A DNA stretch of 64,000 nucleotides from Theropithecus gelada. Its lineage: Eukaryota; Chordata; Mammalia; Primates; Cercopithecidae. Shown one piece after another: positions 1 through 16,817 of the stretch. The notes under the pieces were generated by a model. The model had not been told where the DNA came from. It worked only from the letters and a program-made list of their open reading frames with translations, and did no database searches. The position numbers and the translations under genes are program-made. The DNA is taken from assembly GCF_003255815.1 (NCBI RefSeq), contig NC_037674.1, positions 18,217,246-18,281,245 of the forward strand. The letters are read 5' to 3'. The stretch's first letter is position 1, and every line of letters begins with the position of its first letter.

Positions 1-7
1 GGGAACC

Positions 8-8
<1 letters not shown>

Positions 9-80
<72 letters not shown>

Positions 81-87
81 TAAAATA
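9..87 (+). repeat. A-rich tail with (TAA)n
   Basis: Forty A residues (9-48) pass into TAA and TAAAA repeats. This looks like the 3' tail of a plus-strand Alu or L1 whose body lies before the window; only the eight bases 1-8 remain. Confidence 0.75.
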
Positions 88-138
88 AAGAGAATGAGTC
101 AAAGAAGTTGCAACCTTTACCTGTTTTAATCATTAAAT

Positions 139-938
139 CAGGTGTCACATAGCAATGGGGATACATTCTGAGAAATGTGTCCATAGGCATTTCATTGTGC
201 AAACATCATAGAGTGTACTGTGATGGTTAATACTAAGTGTCAACTTGACTGGATAGAAGGATACAAAGTATTGATCCTGGGTGTATCTGTGAGGGTGTTG
301 TCAAAGATTAACATCTGAGTCGGTGGACTAGGGAAGGCAGACCCACCCTTAATTTGGTGGGCACCAACTTATCAGACACCAGCGAATATAAAGCAGGCAG
401 AAAAACATGAAAAGGTGAGATTGGCCTAGCCTCCCAGCCTACATCTTTCTTCCATGCTGGATGCTTCCTGTCCTCCAACATCAGACCCTTCAGTTTTGGG
501 ACTCAGACCGGCTCTCCCTGCTCTTCAGCCTGCAGATGGCCTATTGTTGGACCTTGCAATCGTGTGAGTTAATACTTAATAAATTCCCCTATATATATGT
601 GTGTGTGTGTGTGTATATATATATGTATATTCCATTAGTTCTGTCTCTCTAGAGAACCCTGACTAATAAATGTACTTACACAAAGCTACATGGTATAGCC
701 TATTACACACCTAGGCTATATAGTGTAGCCTATTGCTACTAGGCTACCTATCTGTGTAGTGTGTTATTGTACTGAATACAGTAGGCAATTGTTACGCAGT
801 GGTAAGTATTTGTGTATGTAAATATATCTAAATATAGAAAAGGTAGAGTAAAAACACAGTATTATAAGCTTATGGGACCACTGTCATATACGCAGTCCAT
901 CATTGACTGAAATATCATTATGTGGCGCATGACTGCAT
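139..938 (+). mobile_element. MER2 DNA transposon relic, split by an LTR
   Basis: Non-autonomous Tigger-group relic. The two halves (139-218 and 671-938) join at a GTAC to read a MER2-like sequence, with the typical duplicated CCTAGGCTATATGGTATAGC-type core and the end GCGCATGACTG. A second, less damaged copy is at 44848-45172. The interruption is the ERVL LTR described next. Confidence 0.8.
219..670 (+). mobile_element. MLT2-type (ERVL) solo LTR
   Basis: The LTR starts TGTGATGGTTAA, contains the hallmark TGTCAACTTGACTGG and ends in AGAGAACCCTGACTAATAAA, as MLT2/ERVL LTRs do. The 5-bp target duplication TGTAC (214-218 and 671-675) matches ERVL integration. An AT/GT microsatellite (594-628) lies near its 3' end. 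There is no internal retroviral sequence, so it is a solo LTR. The 63-aa frame inside it has no relatives I know. Confidence 0.8.
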
Positions 939-1259
939 ATCAAGATACTGGAGATTCAGAAGTGCCCCCCATGGTTGGCTGCCCCAGGACCTGAGGCAGG
1001 GTAAGGCAGCATGGTCACTTACTCAGTCAAAAGTGCTGGCTGATATCAGTCTTCCCTTTCAGGGGCTCAATCAGTCCAAACGGTAAACTGCCTGGAAATA
1101 TAGTACACTAAGGCTTTTCAGTGCCTCCTAACAAGGCCAATAAAAAAGGTAAACAACATTTTCTTATTGCTGTGACAGGACAAAGCAGCAAAGAGGAAAT
1201 AAAAGAAGTTCTACTAACATAGAAGATAATGCTCAGTGAAGAAAAATGAGATGATTATA

Positions 1260-1541
1260 GGCACGGTGCTGTGGCTCACACCTGTAACCCCAGCACTTTG
1301 GTAAGCCAAGGCAGGCAGATCACCTGAGGTCAGGAGTTTGAGACCTGGCCAATGTGGTGAAACCCCATCTGTACTAAAAATTTAAAAAGTAGCCAGATGT
1401 GGTGGTGCACGCCTGTGGTCCTAGCTACTTGGGAAGCTGAGATGAGAGGATTGCTTTAACCCAGGAGGTGGAGGTTGCAGTGAGCCAAAATTGTACCACT
1501 GCACTCCAACCAGGAGTGCAAAAAAAAAAAAAAGAAAGAAA
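1260..1541 (+). mobile_element. Alu (S-like)
   Basis: Nearly full Alu whose last ~25 right-arm bases are missing before the A tail. Flanking duplication GAGATGATTATA is seen before 1260 and after 1546. Confidence 0.92.
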
Positions 1542-1670
1542 CAGAGATGATTATAAGCAAATGCAGCACCACGGAGGTACATGTAAAACCACTTACATTT
1601 CTAACATTTACATGATACTTTAAAATTTACAAATTATTATTGTAATTACCTCATTAAAAATCTTAACAAT

Positions 1671-2102
<432 letters not shown>

Positions 2103-2559
2103 AGAAGAGTTACAGCCAGTCAGCAGGTAAGGTAAAAACAGCATATAGTTGAAATTATCCTTGAAAGCACCTTAAAATGTCCATAAAGTACAGAATACTA
2201 CCATTTCTCCATAGGTGCAACAGAGCCAGTTTTTCCTCCAGCTCCAGAATAGATGTCTTTTCCTCAGATGAATGTGGATAAAGTAACCTGGCTGCAGACA
2301 GCAGTCACACTTGTACCAAAAAAAGTACTCTGCTTTCAACTACTGGACTAGCCTGATTTGGGGCCACTGGACTGCTGTCAATGAGAAGACTGAGAGAATA
2401 GCAGATGCTTGAGGGCACTAAATCATTACCCTCACCATAAGGCATGACTAAGCCAAAGGGCAGGCAGAATCACAGATGTTAAGATTTTCCTACCTCCTGA
2501 ACACACAGCTGAATTTAAGTGAGTCATGTAAACACAGTGTGACTCTATTGTATTCTACA

Positions 2560-3000
2560 GCTACATCAAATATTCACTCTTTGTTTCAGACATACATTGA
2601 CCGCCTACTGTCCTGAGTGCTAGGAATATAAATATTAACAAAACATAGTCCTGTCTTTGGGTGGTTTACATTCAACAGAAGCAAAAATCAAGCAGATTTA
2701 ATGAATTTTTCACTTTTATTAAACGCCTATCATTGTGCTATGTTCTTGAGAAAATTGAGATAAATGTGCAAGGCCCTGGCTCTTAAGGAGCTGATATAAT
2801 AGACAAAACAAAGTACTGCTGCTCTAAGAGCTGAACAGAAGAAATTACTCCAGTATGGAATACGGAAGAAATGGAAGGGATCAGAGGAGACTGCGGAGAA
2901 ACTGACATTTGAGCTGGGCTTTCAATTTCACAAGACAAGCAGTGTTATGAAACAGAGGCACATTCCAGGCAGGGCACACTGGGAGAAGAGCTGGTAATCT
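2560..3000 (-). mobile_element. L2 relic
   Basis: Reads as the reverse of the L2 3' end: a GCCTACTGTCCTGAGTGCTAG-like stretch, then CTTAAGGAGCTGATA, TGACATTTGAGCTG and CATTCCAGGCAGGGC. Confidence 0.6.
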
Positions 3001-3388
3001 CATTTGACTGCATCGAGGGGTCTAATATGACTAGATCACATAAGTACAATGGGGAATGAAAGGAGATAAGGCTAACAGGGCCGAAGCAAGAAGTCACCCA
3101 TTTCCCTCCATCTCTACTACTTCTCTCAAGTCAAGGCCATCATCATCTTGCCTCCTGGCCATAAGGGAATACTCTATCTCCTAGCCTCCCCTGCAGTTAG
3201 AGTTGGGTCAGCGTGATTGAGTTCTGACTATTGGGCATACACCAGTGTTGTAGATCACTTCCAGGCCTGCCTGTAAAACCCCTAAGCCATCATCCAACTA
3301 TTCGCTTTCCTGATAATAGTAAAAGGCCATGTATTAAAGACAGCAGTGTCAATATGTGGGCAGATCCTGGATTTTCAAGTTACTCTTA

Positions 3389-3760
<372 letters not shown>

Positions 3761-3839
3761 GACACTGATTTAAAAAAAAATTATTTCTTTCCAAGGCACA
3801 GCTCAGCTTATCTCAGTACCTTCCCAACTAGTCTCTGAT

Positions 3840-4175
3840 TCTCCTTTGTTTCATTTGGATGCCCATAACTGCAAAAGTAATCCTCTTAAAGCACAAATCG
3901 GATCACCATGCTCTTGTCTGTAACACTTCCAAGGCTTTGTGTTGTACTTAGAATAAAAATCCAAACTCCTTAAAAAAGCCTACAAGGCCCTGCATAATCT
4001 GGTTTCCGACTCTTTCCAACCTCACCTCAACCTGTTCTCTCTCCTTATTTACTGTCTGGCCAACTTGTCTCCTTTCAGTCCTTTCTCCCATTAGGGCCCA
4101 CGCATGTGCATGTTCTTCCCTCGGCTTCTAACATTCTGCCTCTTATTTTTGCTCTTCACATGGCCAACACAATCC
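3840..4175 (+). mobile_element. L2 relic
   Basis: Plus-strand L2 3' region: a run like AAATCCAAACTCCTTA, TACAAGGCCCTGCATAATCTG and, further on, cytosine-rich L2-like text up to the start of MER30. Confidence 0.6.
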
Positions 4176-4200
4176 CATCTTTTGGGGCTTGGCTTACAAT

Positions 4201-4413
4201 CAAGCTTCTCTAACCCGTAACATAGGACGGCTTTGAATGTGGCCCAACACAAATTTGTAAACTTTCTTAAAACATTATGAGATTTTTCTGCAATTTTTTT
4301 TTTTTTTTTTTTTGGCTCATCAGCTATCATTAGTGTTAGTGTATTTTATGTGTAGCCCAAGACAATTCTTCTTCCAATGTGGCCCAGGGAAGCCAAAAGA
4401 TTGGGTACCCCTT
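4201..4413 (-). mobile_element. MER30-like hAT-Charlie MITE
   Basis: Short DNA transposon relic, CAAGCTT at one end and AAGATTGGGTACCCCT at the other. It holds GTGGCCCAACACAAATTTGT and GGCCCAGGGAAGCC. It shares over 150 bp with 20976-21164. A 20-base T run (4295-4314) fills its middle. Confidence 0.75.
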
Positions 4414-4924
4414 GGCCTTACATGGTAGCTTTAGAAAGAGACCTTCCTTTACCACTCTATTTGATAGGAGGTTCCTCCTTGTTTTCAGCTTAACCTTTTT
4501 TCTTGTTTGCCTCACAAGTAGCATCTGTGCCCTCAGAAAAATGTAATTCAGATGTTATCAGAGTCAGAGGATCCTACAACTGCTCTATGTCCCCCAAAGC
4601 AAGAGGCAAATCTACTGCATTTTGACGTAATCTACATTTAAATAGTCCCATTCCTAAACCCGGAAAGTATATTAAGAAGATTAATGAAGCTTGCTTAGCT
4701 TTGCATTTCCTCTCTATCCTATCCTCTGATATTAGCAATGCTGTAGCAGTGGGTGAACTGGTTGAGATACACATTTTAGTTTCAGTTTCACCAACAGTGT
4801 GAATATTTATGGATTTCATTAGTCTTCTCAACTTGCTAAGTGATGCTTAACATAATTTGAATACTCTAATAAAGATATTTGTGTTCTTATCAGGATCATG
4901 TGATCCTATTATTGTTACTATTGT

Positions 4925-5222
4925 TATTGAGATGGAGTCTCACTCTGTCACTCAGGCTGGAGTGCAGTGGCACAATTATGGCTCACTGCAGCCTTGATTC
5001 ACTCAAGCAACCCTCCCATCTCAGCCTCCCAAGTAGCTGGGACTACAGGTGCATGCCACCACACCTGGCTAATTTTTTTGTTATTTGTTGTTGTTGTTTT
5101 GGTTTTTGTAGAAACAGGGTCTTACTGTGTTGCCCAGGCTGGTCTCAAACTCCTGGCTTCAAGTGATACTCCCGCCTCAATCTCCCAAAGGTGCTGAGAT
5201 TACAAGCATGAACCACTGTGGT
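4925..5222 (-). mobile_element. Alu, sense to TTBK2
   Basis: Minus-strand Alu with a (TTG)-rich interruption at 5080-5105 in the linker and a short TTATTGTTACTATTG tail rather than pure T. Confidence 0.92.
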
Positions 5223-6016
5223 TGAAACACTCTGTCTCTTATAATTGTTATAATATTCAGAATCTAACAAAAACAATATTTATAGGAATATATCTGCTTT
5301 AATCTTGTTTATAATTCTGATATCTTCACATTTATTTTAACAGACAGAAAACAGTATTTAATCACTTATAGGGTTAATTTTTCTTGTATTCTCTGTGTAG
5401 GAGACTGTTGGTAAAGACTCAATTAAATTTACCTAACATTTGTTGAAAATTTAGGTGCCAGGTGTAATATGGGGTTAAAAAAATAAGACATAGTTGTTTC
5501 TCCAGGATTTAAAAGCTAGTTAGGAAAACACAATACATAATTTCACAAAATAATATAAAACTTCTCAAAAGCAAATTTCAGCCTTTATTGTAAAGTGAGA
5601 GACACATAAAAGATTCCTGGTAGAAAACAAAATAGCTATTCTCTCTAGGTCCACACCTGATGTCAGAGTGAACAGCAGCAGCTATTGGATGAGGTGTCAG
5701 CCATGTGCAACATGTTGAAGTAATAACATTCTATGGCAAGATATTCTAATTTTTAAAGATTTACAAAATATACACAAAGTGAAAGTGGCTCTGTAAAACT
5801 GCATCATTTAACACTTTGACTATAACAAAAAAATTGACTTTGGTCTTAGCTCAGAATAGACGAAGCTGGAAACATATTATTGCTATTTGACCTTTGATGT
5901 AGCTAGGGAAGCAGTCATACTAAACATGGATATGCTTTTTGCTTGTTGATGAAGGTTTATTGTTGTTTTTAACTTTACTGGTTGTCCCATGAAAAATCTA
6001 AAATTTTGAAAGAAAA

Positions 6017-6345
6017 GACCAGGTATGGTGGCTTCATGCTGATTATCTCAGCACTTTGGAAGACCAAGGCAGAAGGATTGCTTGAGGCCAGGAGTTCGAG
6101 ACCTGCTTGGGCAACATAAGGAGACCTCATCTCTGCTTTAAAAAAAAAAACAAAAACAACAACAAAAAAAGCCAGGCATGGTGCACACTTGTACATAAAG
6201 CTACTCAGGAGGCTAAAGTGGGAGAATCACTTGAGTCTTGGAGGCTGAAGCTGCACTGAGCCGTGACTGCACCAACTGCACTCTAGCCTTGCTGACAGAG
6301 CGAGACCCAGTCTCAAAAAATGTTTTTAAATAAAGAAAATAAAAT
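6017..6345 (+). mobile_element. Alu, old (J-like)
   Basis: Diverged Alu flanked by AAAATTTTGAAAGAA / AAAATCTTGAAAGAA. Linker contains CAACAACAAA; left-arm sequence is heavily altered. Confidence 0.88.
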
Positions 6346-7431
6346 CTTGAAAGAACAGTAAGTAAAATCAAATTCAGGAATGAATCTCAAACTGCAAAAT
6401 TAATCACAGGGACAGCATTAGTTCACAAGACCATTCAGATTAAAAGTAGTTATTTTTCTCAAGATGAAGACTGAGCAGAAAAACAAGTGGCAGAAGCTGC
6501 AAAGCTCAGCGTTCTGAAACCTGATGGCATATTGATACAAGTCATTAGAACACACCCATCACTTACATCAACATCTTTTTTCAATTATCCTTCTCCTGTC
6601 CACCTGCCCTCTGTTCTCACTCACTGCTTATGAAAGATCAGAGCAGGAAAGAGCTGGATTATTTACAGAATCTGTGAAACAAAGTAATGTTATACCTGTT
6701 CTCTTTCTTCCAAAAATGGAAAATTACCACACTTTGCTTTGTTATTAAGTGACAGAAAAGCCCTTAGGAGAATGTCCAACTGAAAAACTTGAGAACAATA
6801 ATTTGTTAGTTTAAAATAATCATAGATCTAAGTTTCAAACTTTAGCTGGTAAATATGATAGTCTTCTTTAGACGTAGGTTTAACTAAGAAGAGAATGTGA
6901 TCGAAGTCTTTTACTGTCCTAAATTCCCCTATGCAAATTTTGTCAGTAAAAAATTATTAGCACTCAAGATGGGAAAGTTGGAACATTTTTCACCTCCTCT
7001 TGAATCTAGTCTTACAGGTATAATTTCATTGCTTTAAGTAACGTGAACTCTATACATTTCAGAAAATACATACAAAAGGCAAATATAAGAACACATACAA
7101 AAACAACTCACACACAGTGTATCTTCTCAATTTGTTAGGCAGTCCCTATTGTTTACAACACAAATTGGCATATGCGTGAGAAGACAAGCTCACCCATTTA
7201 AGGTCTCTAAGGACTTACTCATGGCTGTATGTTGCCTCTTTGCTTTATATCCTGTTTGTATCTTATACAAAAGCAGCAATTTCACAGATAAATGATTACT
7301 ATATGCAAATACATTCACTGTGCTATAGATAGTTCTTAGTCTTTTGACTGCACAACACTGACAACACTTCAGAATTGAACTACCATTCTCATGCAGTCTA
7401 TGTGTTGTCCTTTGTAAGAATGATGTACTAA

Positions 7432-7475
7432 TATACATATATAGTTTATATATATTATATATATATTATATAATT
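7432..7475. repeat. AT-rich palindromic run
   Basis: Alternating TATA blocks around ATATATATTATATATATATT; self-complementary and probably variable in length. Confidence 0.7.
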
Positions 7476-8087
7476 CTTATTACTCTGTGTGTGGCTGCAT
7501 TTATGTTTGCAGTGGTAGCAATTATTTGGTATTAAGCCCTGACCAAATTCTCCCTGAGAGCAACAGAATCTTCTGAAATACCACTGGTTGGGGTTAGGGA
7601 TGCAATTTATAGTAGACCAAGTAGAGCCTGCTAAGGCTCATTAACTGATGCTCTAAGGAAATGATTCTCTGACCACAGACAAAATGGAGCCAATTTTCAT
7701 TGACCGTTGTCCCACAGCATATTAACATATGATATGCTGCCCTAAAGCCCTTGACAGATGCATTACCTAGTTGGACATTTCCTTCTGGTCAAAAAATTAG
7801 CTATATAATTTACATAATTTCAACTATCAGCAGTTCTATATGCCGGAAGAATCATGCAGGAACAGTAAAATTTGTTACAAGATGAACAAACCTAAAACTC
7901 TAATGAAGTTAAGTCCATCCAGAGGGATGAAACATAACACACACACTGACACTCCCATCACAAGTTAATTTCACCATGTTTCTCAGGATGTATTAAAACA
8001 GTCTTATTCTAAGGACCTCCCCTACTCATTTATAACACCTTCAAAGCTACAATAAGTGAAAGCAGAGACTAAGAGAGAAAATAACTA

Positions 8088-9302
<1,215 letters not shown>

Positions 9303-9542
9303 TCACATTACATTACTATTACTTGTGAGTACATTACATTGGTCAAGGCCTAACCATTTTGTTTCACCTTATTAGGTGAAAAATGTAAATTGATTTCCCA
9401 AAAAATTATATGGTAAATATATATATAAATTTACATAGCAATACAGCAATCTATATGGCAGAATATACAAATTGAAAAACCTTTTGAAACAAAGGACACC
9501 CCAAAACATGGAAACGCTGGAAGTAATATAACAGTCCGTTAG

Positions 9543-9882
<340 letters not shown>

Positions 9883-10549
9883 AGCTTTTTTTTTTTAAAG
9901 GTGGAAATAAGGGAAGCAAGCTGCTCCTGAAGTTTTGGCTGCTCTGGGGGCATCTGTCATCAGCGTATCCACCAGGAAGGGGACAGGCATAAACTCCTAC
10001 ATGGGACGGGAGTTGTAACTGAGATACACACCACACCCACCATATAGCTAGGGCCCTAAAAGGGTTACATCCGTAGTGTAGTATTTGGTGTGTACCTTAG
10101 ACTATAATAATTGTTTTCTGTAAAATTTAACTGCTATCAAAAGAAAAAAATGAGTTTTTAAAAAATTGCCCTGAGAATTTGTTATCATAGGCCTGTCCCT
10201 CATTTAGACTGGGGGGTTAAATATATACCTGTGTGGTCTGAAAAACCAAGGGTGATCATGCCCTGCAGGAATGATAGAAGCAAATTTGTCCTCTCAGGAT
10301 AAATACATCCCTAAATTCAGACCTCATAGAAGTGCTATACAAAAAGCCTCACCAAATGTTCATTATTCAGATTTATAAAGTATATTAATAAGCTAATGTC
10401 AAAAGAAGCTACAAAAAGTAGAAAAAAGTATCCAAGGATTTCAGAAATGGAATCATAGGATACGAAGAATGTTTAAAATGTTAAAATGAAAAATGGAATC
10501 AGTCACCAGAAAAGAATCATATTCATTAAAAACAAACCAAAACCCAACC

Positions 10550-10995
10550 AGATTTGAAAAATGACTAAAAAGAACATCTAGAAATAAAAAGCACAATTAT
10601 GGAAATTAAAAACTCAATGGACAGGTTTAAAAGCTGATCAAACACAGCAGAAAAAAATCAATTGGAAAATAGATCTGAAAAAATTATCTAGAACGCAGCA
10701 CAGAGACACAAAGAATTAGAAAATCCAGTAGTGAACTTAAAAGGAAGTACAAAGGACAGCATAAGAAAACCTAAGAAAGTCTAATACATCAATTTGGTGA
10801 CTGGGCAAAAAGGGTATAAAGGGAAAAAGGGAATATGAGAATCTTCCAGAATCGAGGAAAGACATGAACATTTTGGTTAGGAAACACATCAAATCCCAAA
10901 CAGATAAATATTTAAAAATCCACACCTAGGCACATTTGAATGCAGGACTCCAAAGACAGAAGATACCAAAAGTATTCAAATAAAAAGGACAAATT
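10550..10995 (+). mobile_element. Old L1 piece (ORF1 region)
   Basis: A-rich stretch with the style of an L1M ORF1 zone (AACATCTAGAAATAAAAAG, AGAATCTTCCAGAATCGAGG, ACACCTAGGCACATT). No open frame survives. Extent approximate. Confidence 0.5.
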
Positions 10996-11304
10996 GGCTA
11001 GGCATGGTGGCTCATGCCTGTAATCCCAGCACTTTTTTGGGAGGCCAAGACAGGTGAATTGCTTGAGCTCAGGAGTTCCAGACTAGCCTGGGCAACATGG
11101 CAAAGCTCCGTCTCTACAAAAACTACAAAAATTAGCCAGGTGTGGTGGCGCATACCTGTGGTCCCAGCTACGCAAGAGGCTGAGGTGGGAGGATTGCTGG
11201 AGCCCAGGAAGTCGAGGCTGCAGTGAGCCGAGATCATACCAGTATACTCCAGCCTAGGCAACAGAGCAAGACTCTCCCAAAAAATAAAAAATAAAATAAA
11301 ATTT
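10996..11304 (+). mobile_element. Alu (J/S-like)
   Basis: Full Alu flanked by AAAAAGGACAAATT on both sides; tail is AAATAAAA-rich. Confidence 0.93.
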
Positions 11305-11321
11305 TAAAAAGGACAAATTAA

Positions 11322-11627
11322 GGCCGAACGCGGTGCCTCATGCCTGTAATCCTAGCACTTTGGGAGGCCGAAGCTGGTGGACTGCCTAAGCTCAGGAGTT
11401 CAAGACCAGCCTGGGCAACATAGTGAAACCCCGTCTCTATTAAAAAATACAAAAAATTAGCTGGGTGTGGTGGTGTATGCCTGTAATCCCAGTTACTCAG
11501 GAGGCTGAGGCAGGAGAATTGCTAGAACCCAGAAGGCAGAGGTTGCTGTGAGCCAAGATCACGCCATTGCATTCCAGCCTGGGCAAGGGAGGGCGAGAGA
11601 GCAGGACTCCATCTCTTAAAAAAAAAA
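11322..11627 (+). mobile_element. Alu (S-like)
   Basis: Full Alu placed just after the 3' duplication of the 10996 copy. Eight extra bases (GGGAGGGC) lie near the right-arm end. Confidence 0.93.
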
Positions 11628-11759
11628 GTAACAACAATTAAATAAAGTAACAAAGATGTTTTCAACAGTGACCCAAGAAGCAGAAGAAAGTAATTTTTTT
11701 GAAGTATTGAGATAAATATTAACAAGATTAAAATGTAAAACAACAATAAGACAGTATGA

Positions 11760-12023
<264 letters not shown>

Positions 12024-12055
12024 TAAGAATTATTTATGTTAAAACTTTAAGATTT

Positions 12056-12340
12056 GGCAAGGCATGGTGGCTCATGCATGTAATCCAAGCACTTTGGGGG
12101 GCTGAGGCTAGAAGACTGCTTGAGGCCAGGAGTTTGAGACCAGCTTGGGCTACATAGCAAGACTGTCAATACAAACAATTAAAAAATTAGCCAGGTACAG
12201 TGGTGTGCACCTGTGGTCCTACCTACTGAGAAGGCTGAAGCGGGAAGACTGCTTGAGCCCAGGAGTTCAAGGTTATAGTAAGCTATGATCCTGCCACTAC
12301 ACTCCAGCCTGGGCAACAGAACAAGACCCTGTCTCTAAAA
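12056..12340 (+). mobile_element. Alu, old (J-like)
   Basis: Full Alu with many changes, nearly no A tail (CTCTAAAAAGTAAAG). Confidence 0.9.
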
Positions 12341-13279
12341 AGTAAAGTTTAAGGAACCAGAAAAAGAGAAATGGAGTGTATTATTTTTAGATATTATCAA
12401 ATCAGGGATTCAGAGTATGGAAAAAAGAAGCATGTTAGAATTATCTGGGAAACCTTTTAAGATTAGACAAGCAACTCTGGAAGTTCCAAGAGCTGCACTC
12501 CTGCATCACCTCACAAATTAACAATCGTTGTGAACTACATTACTGAGTAAAAGCATTCTACCCCTCAGGTGTGCTGGGAGCAGGAAAGAGGGTTAAGAAC
12601 CACTGCTATATACTATATAACCTCTACAAGGTTAGATGAGTAACAAATAAGCAAGTTATCAAAGTAACTGTTAAAGGACACTACACTGGAAAGGCTTTTA
12701 GAAGAAATTGCCGCTGTCTAAACTAAAACAATAAAAGTACATAATCTCTTTCTATTCGCTATTTTGAAAATGCTTATGTAGCTATTATAATCTCTGAAAA
12801 TACTTACATTTATCTTAAAAATAATGTACTTTCACAGATTCCAATGTTGACATAATTCTTTAATAAAATTAATTGGAAAACCTAGTATTTCTAAACTTTT
12901 ATAAGAATCTATCAGGAAAAGAAGAGAAATTCTTTTCAAGGCAAAGTAAATGACTAGATATCATAAAATAAAGCAACATTGAATCAAACCAAATGAGTTT
13001 AAATGCTTGGCAGAGTGCTACACACTGAGAAAAATGGCTTTACTATTTTCAATTTATAATCACACCATAGGAAACCAAATTAACTGGAGCACAGCATTTA
13101 AGATCACAGTATACTCTTCCTATTATATGTTGGTCAAGTTCTCATTAAAGCAATTTTGGCTTATCAGAACAGGAACAAGGTAAAGAAAAGAATCAAGAAA
13201 AAACACTTTTCTCCCTATTTTATCAAGGAATCACTTGTTAAGCTTCTCAACTCCATGCAAAAAAAGTTAAAGGATTAAA

Positions 13280-13622
<343 letters not shown>

Positions 13623-13894
13623 TCATAAAGTTCGGGATGAAGGGGAAAAAGTCAGCGCAGAACAAAGGGACCAAAGGAAGGGGGTGAGGGAGATATTTTT
13701 AAAATTTAACCCAAGAGGAAAGGGATAATTTACTAAAATGAACATTTTTAAATTGTCAGTACTTGAAATCTTCATGAAAACAAAAGGTTTGGTAGGGAGA
13801 GGGATATCACAGATTAGATACGTATCACAGACAAAATGATGACTCCACATTTCATTAGGTATTGACAGTATTATATTACCAAATAATTTCTTGA

Positions 13895-14201
<307 letters not shown>

Positions 14202-14493
14202 TCTATATTAAATTTGTTAATACTTATATCTAATTAAGGACACAGATTCCCCATAGACATAAATACACTTAGCTATTGTCTTTTCTGGCAAATTCAATTT
14301 TATTTTCCAAGCAGCTGCACATATCTATTATCCACGATACACTATACCTTGCATTAGTATTACCAATTCCATTACCATCAGTGCCACACAAGAATGAATT
14401 AGGACAAACATTTCAAGCAACTTTGTAGCTATTAAAGGGATCCTCAACTCTCAAGCACTTTCCATACCTTTGTTTTTATTAAGAAGTCAATCT

Positions 14494-14847
<354 letters not shown>

Positions 14848-14851
14848 CTAC

Positions 14852-14917
14852 CCTGTTCCGATGTGCATTGATTGATGCATAACGAACTGTCCCTCGAAAG
14901 CCTGCCACAGCTCGAGG
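14852..14917 (-). CDS. TTBK2: TTBK2 exon, activation segment (residues 180-201)
   Basis: Small 66-nt TTBK2 exon for 22 residues, PRAVAGFRGTVRYASINAHR then NR. This is the activation segment and P+1 loop; GTVRYAS is the CK1-group form of the segment that contacts substrate. TTBK1 and TTBK2 differ from CK1 around here, and TTBK kinases prefer phosphorylated or acidic contexts through basic residues nearby. The acceptor is TTTGTTGTAG and the donor is AGG|GTAGGT. Both introns are phase 0. The exon sits between a 10.3-kb and a 5.6-kb intron, with a 5'-truncated Alu about 100 nt downstream in the transcript (14494-14780). A 61-aa reading frame starting in the upstream intron runs through it in another frame and is not used. 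Confidence 0.97.
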
Positions 14918-15429
14918 CTACAACAAAGCCATGCAAAGAATAATAAATGAGTTTCAAACAGCAATACACTCAGCACACTTGAACCCATGAAGTAAATGCA
15001 AGAAACATGTCTTTTATTGTCACAATAAAACACTATTTAATTTCTAACTTTTAACTATGAAATTACAAGAAACTAGAGAGATTATCTCTAAATCACATCT
15101 TTAAAAAAAAACACTGATAAAATTGTAATTTTCAGTTCTGTTTTTTCCTACCTACATTTTAAAATACAGGGGCATTTACGACATCTATACAACTCTGTAT
15201 ATTAGAAAATATTAAATGCTTTCATATACCCATAATCATGATAAGCATCATAGTATATACATTAATATTCAGGTTCTGGATACAAATAAATATATTTAGA
15301 TGGTGAGGAATCACTAAGTAACCTGAGATATCAAGCTCTTCATACCTTGGCTATTTCATTCAAACTCAATTCAAAGGTAGTGGTAACTTGTACCCTACCT
15401 TCATATGCAATTCATGTATTAAAAATTCA

Positions 15430-15525
15430 AGTTATTGGGTGCTTAGTATGTGCCACATACTAGAAATAACACCAACATGAAAAATATACGATCCTAGTCC
15501 TCAGAGAACTCAACTTAGAATAAAG
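15430..15525 (-). mobile_element. L2-like relic
   Basis: Short match to the reversed L2 3' end (GGGTGCTTAGTATGTGCC, then CCTCAGAGAACTCA). Confidence 0.45.
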
Positions 15526-16120
15526 TCCAGGCTTTTTACTTAGCCTATAAGACTTCATGATCTGGCATTTGTCTCCTTTCACAATGGATTTACCGTGGTT
15601 TCTTTTATGACCAATTTTAGTTTTAGCTCAAAACAGTGCACACGATTCTCTCCAGTTGGAATCCCAGCTCCTTGAATCTCTCCAATCTACTCCATTTTAA
15701 GGCTTCTGCTCACATGTCACCTCCTCAGAGAAACTTCCCTTAATCATTCTAATCTAAAATACTACTCCCCCCATCTGTAGTGCCACTCTATTCTTTTACT
15801 CTGCTTTATATCTTTTTAACACCTTTACTACCCCCACATCAATTTTATTTATATTCTTATTCTGTTTATTGCCCATTTGTTTAGATTTTAATTTTTTTTA
15901 AGAGATGAGGTCTCACTCTGTAGCCCAGGCTGTAATGCAGTGGTATAATCATAGTTCACAGCAGCCTCAAATTCCTGGGCTCAAGTGATCCTCCTGCCTC
16001 AGCCTCCCAAGTAGCTGGAACTACTGGAGTGTGCCACCACATAGGGTTAATCTATTTTAATTTGTTTACTGGCTGTCTTCTTTTAGTCCATGGAATATAA
16101 ACTCTGTGTGGGTGAGGTCT
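15526..16120 (+). mobile_element. L2 relic interrupted by an Alu
   Basis: Plus-strand L2 3' part: CATGATCTGGCATTTG, CACATGTCACCTCCTCAGAG, AACTTCCCTTAATCA and, after the Alu fragment, CATGGAATATAAACTC with GTGGGTGAGG. Confidence 0.7.
15893..16055 (-). mobile_element. Alu fragment (right arm)
   Basis: Minus-strand partial Alu ending in ACCACATAGGGTTAA; inserted in the L2, with TTTTAATTT-like flanks. Confidence 0.85.
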
Positions 16121-16129
16121 TTGTCTTGC

Positions 16130-16240
16130 TCATTTTACAATTATAGATATAGACTCTGACAGGTATGTAACTTGTCTAAGGACACACAAATCAGTAAATA
16201 ATAAAACCAGGCATTAACTAAGGTCTTTCAACATTGTCTC
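16130..16240 (-). mobile_element. MIR relic
   Basis: Antisense MIR core: CATTTTACAATTATAG then GTAACTTGTCTAAGGACACAC and ACCAGGCATTAAC. Confidence 0.6.
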
Positions 16241-16440
16241 CATTCTACCGCTCCCCAAGAATCAAGTAAGTACCCTGAGGATTTGTGGGTGGCACTGTAG
16301 CTCAATATGAAAACTGACAAACTTGAAAATGATCATAGACAAACTTTTCATTAGTATAATTTTTTTTTCTTAAGTAACCTCAAATTTTTCTCAATTAGCA
16401 TGTATTACTTTTGTAGTCAGAAAAGACAGTAAAAAATCCT

Positions 16441-16817
<377 letters not shown>

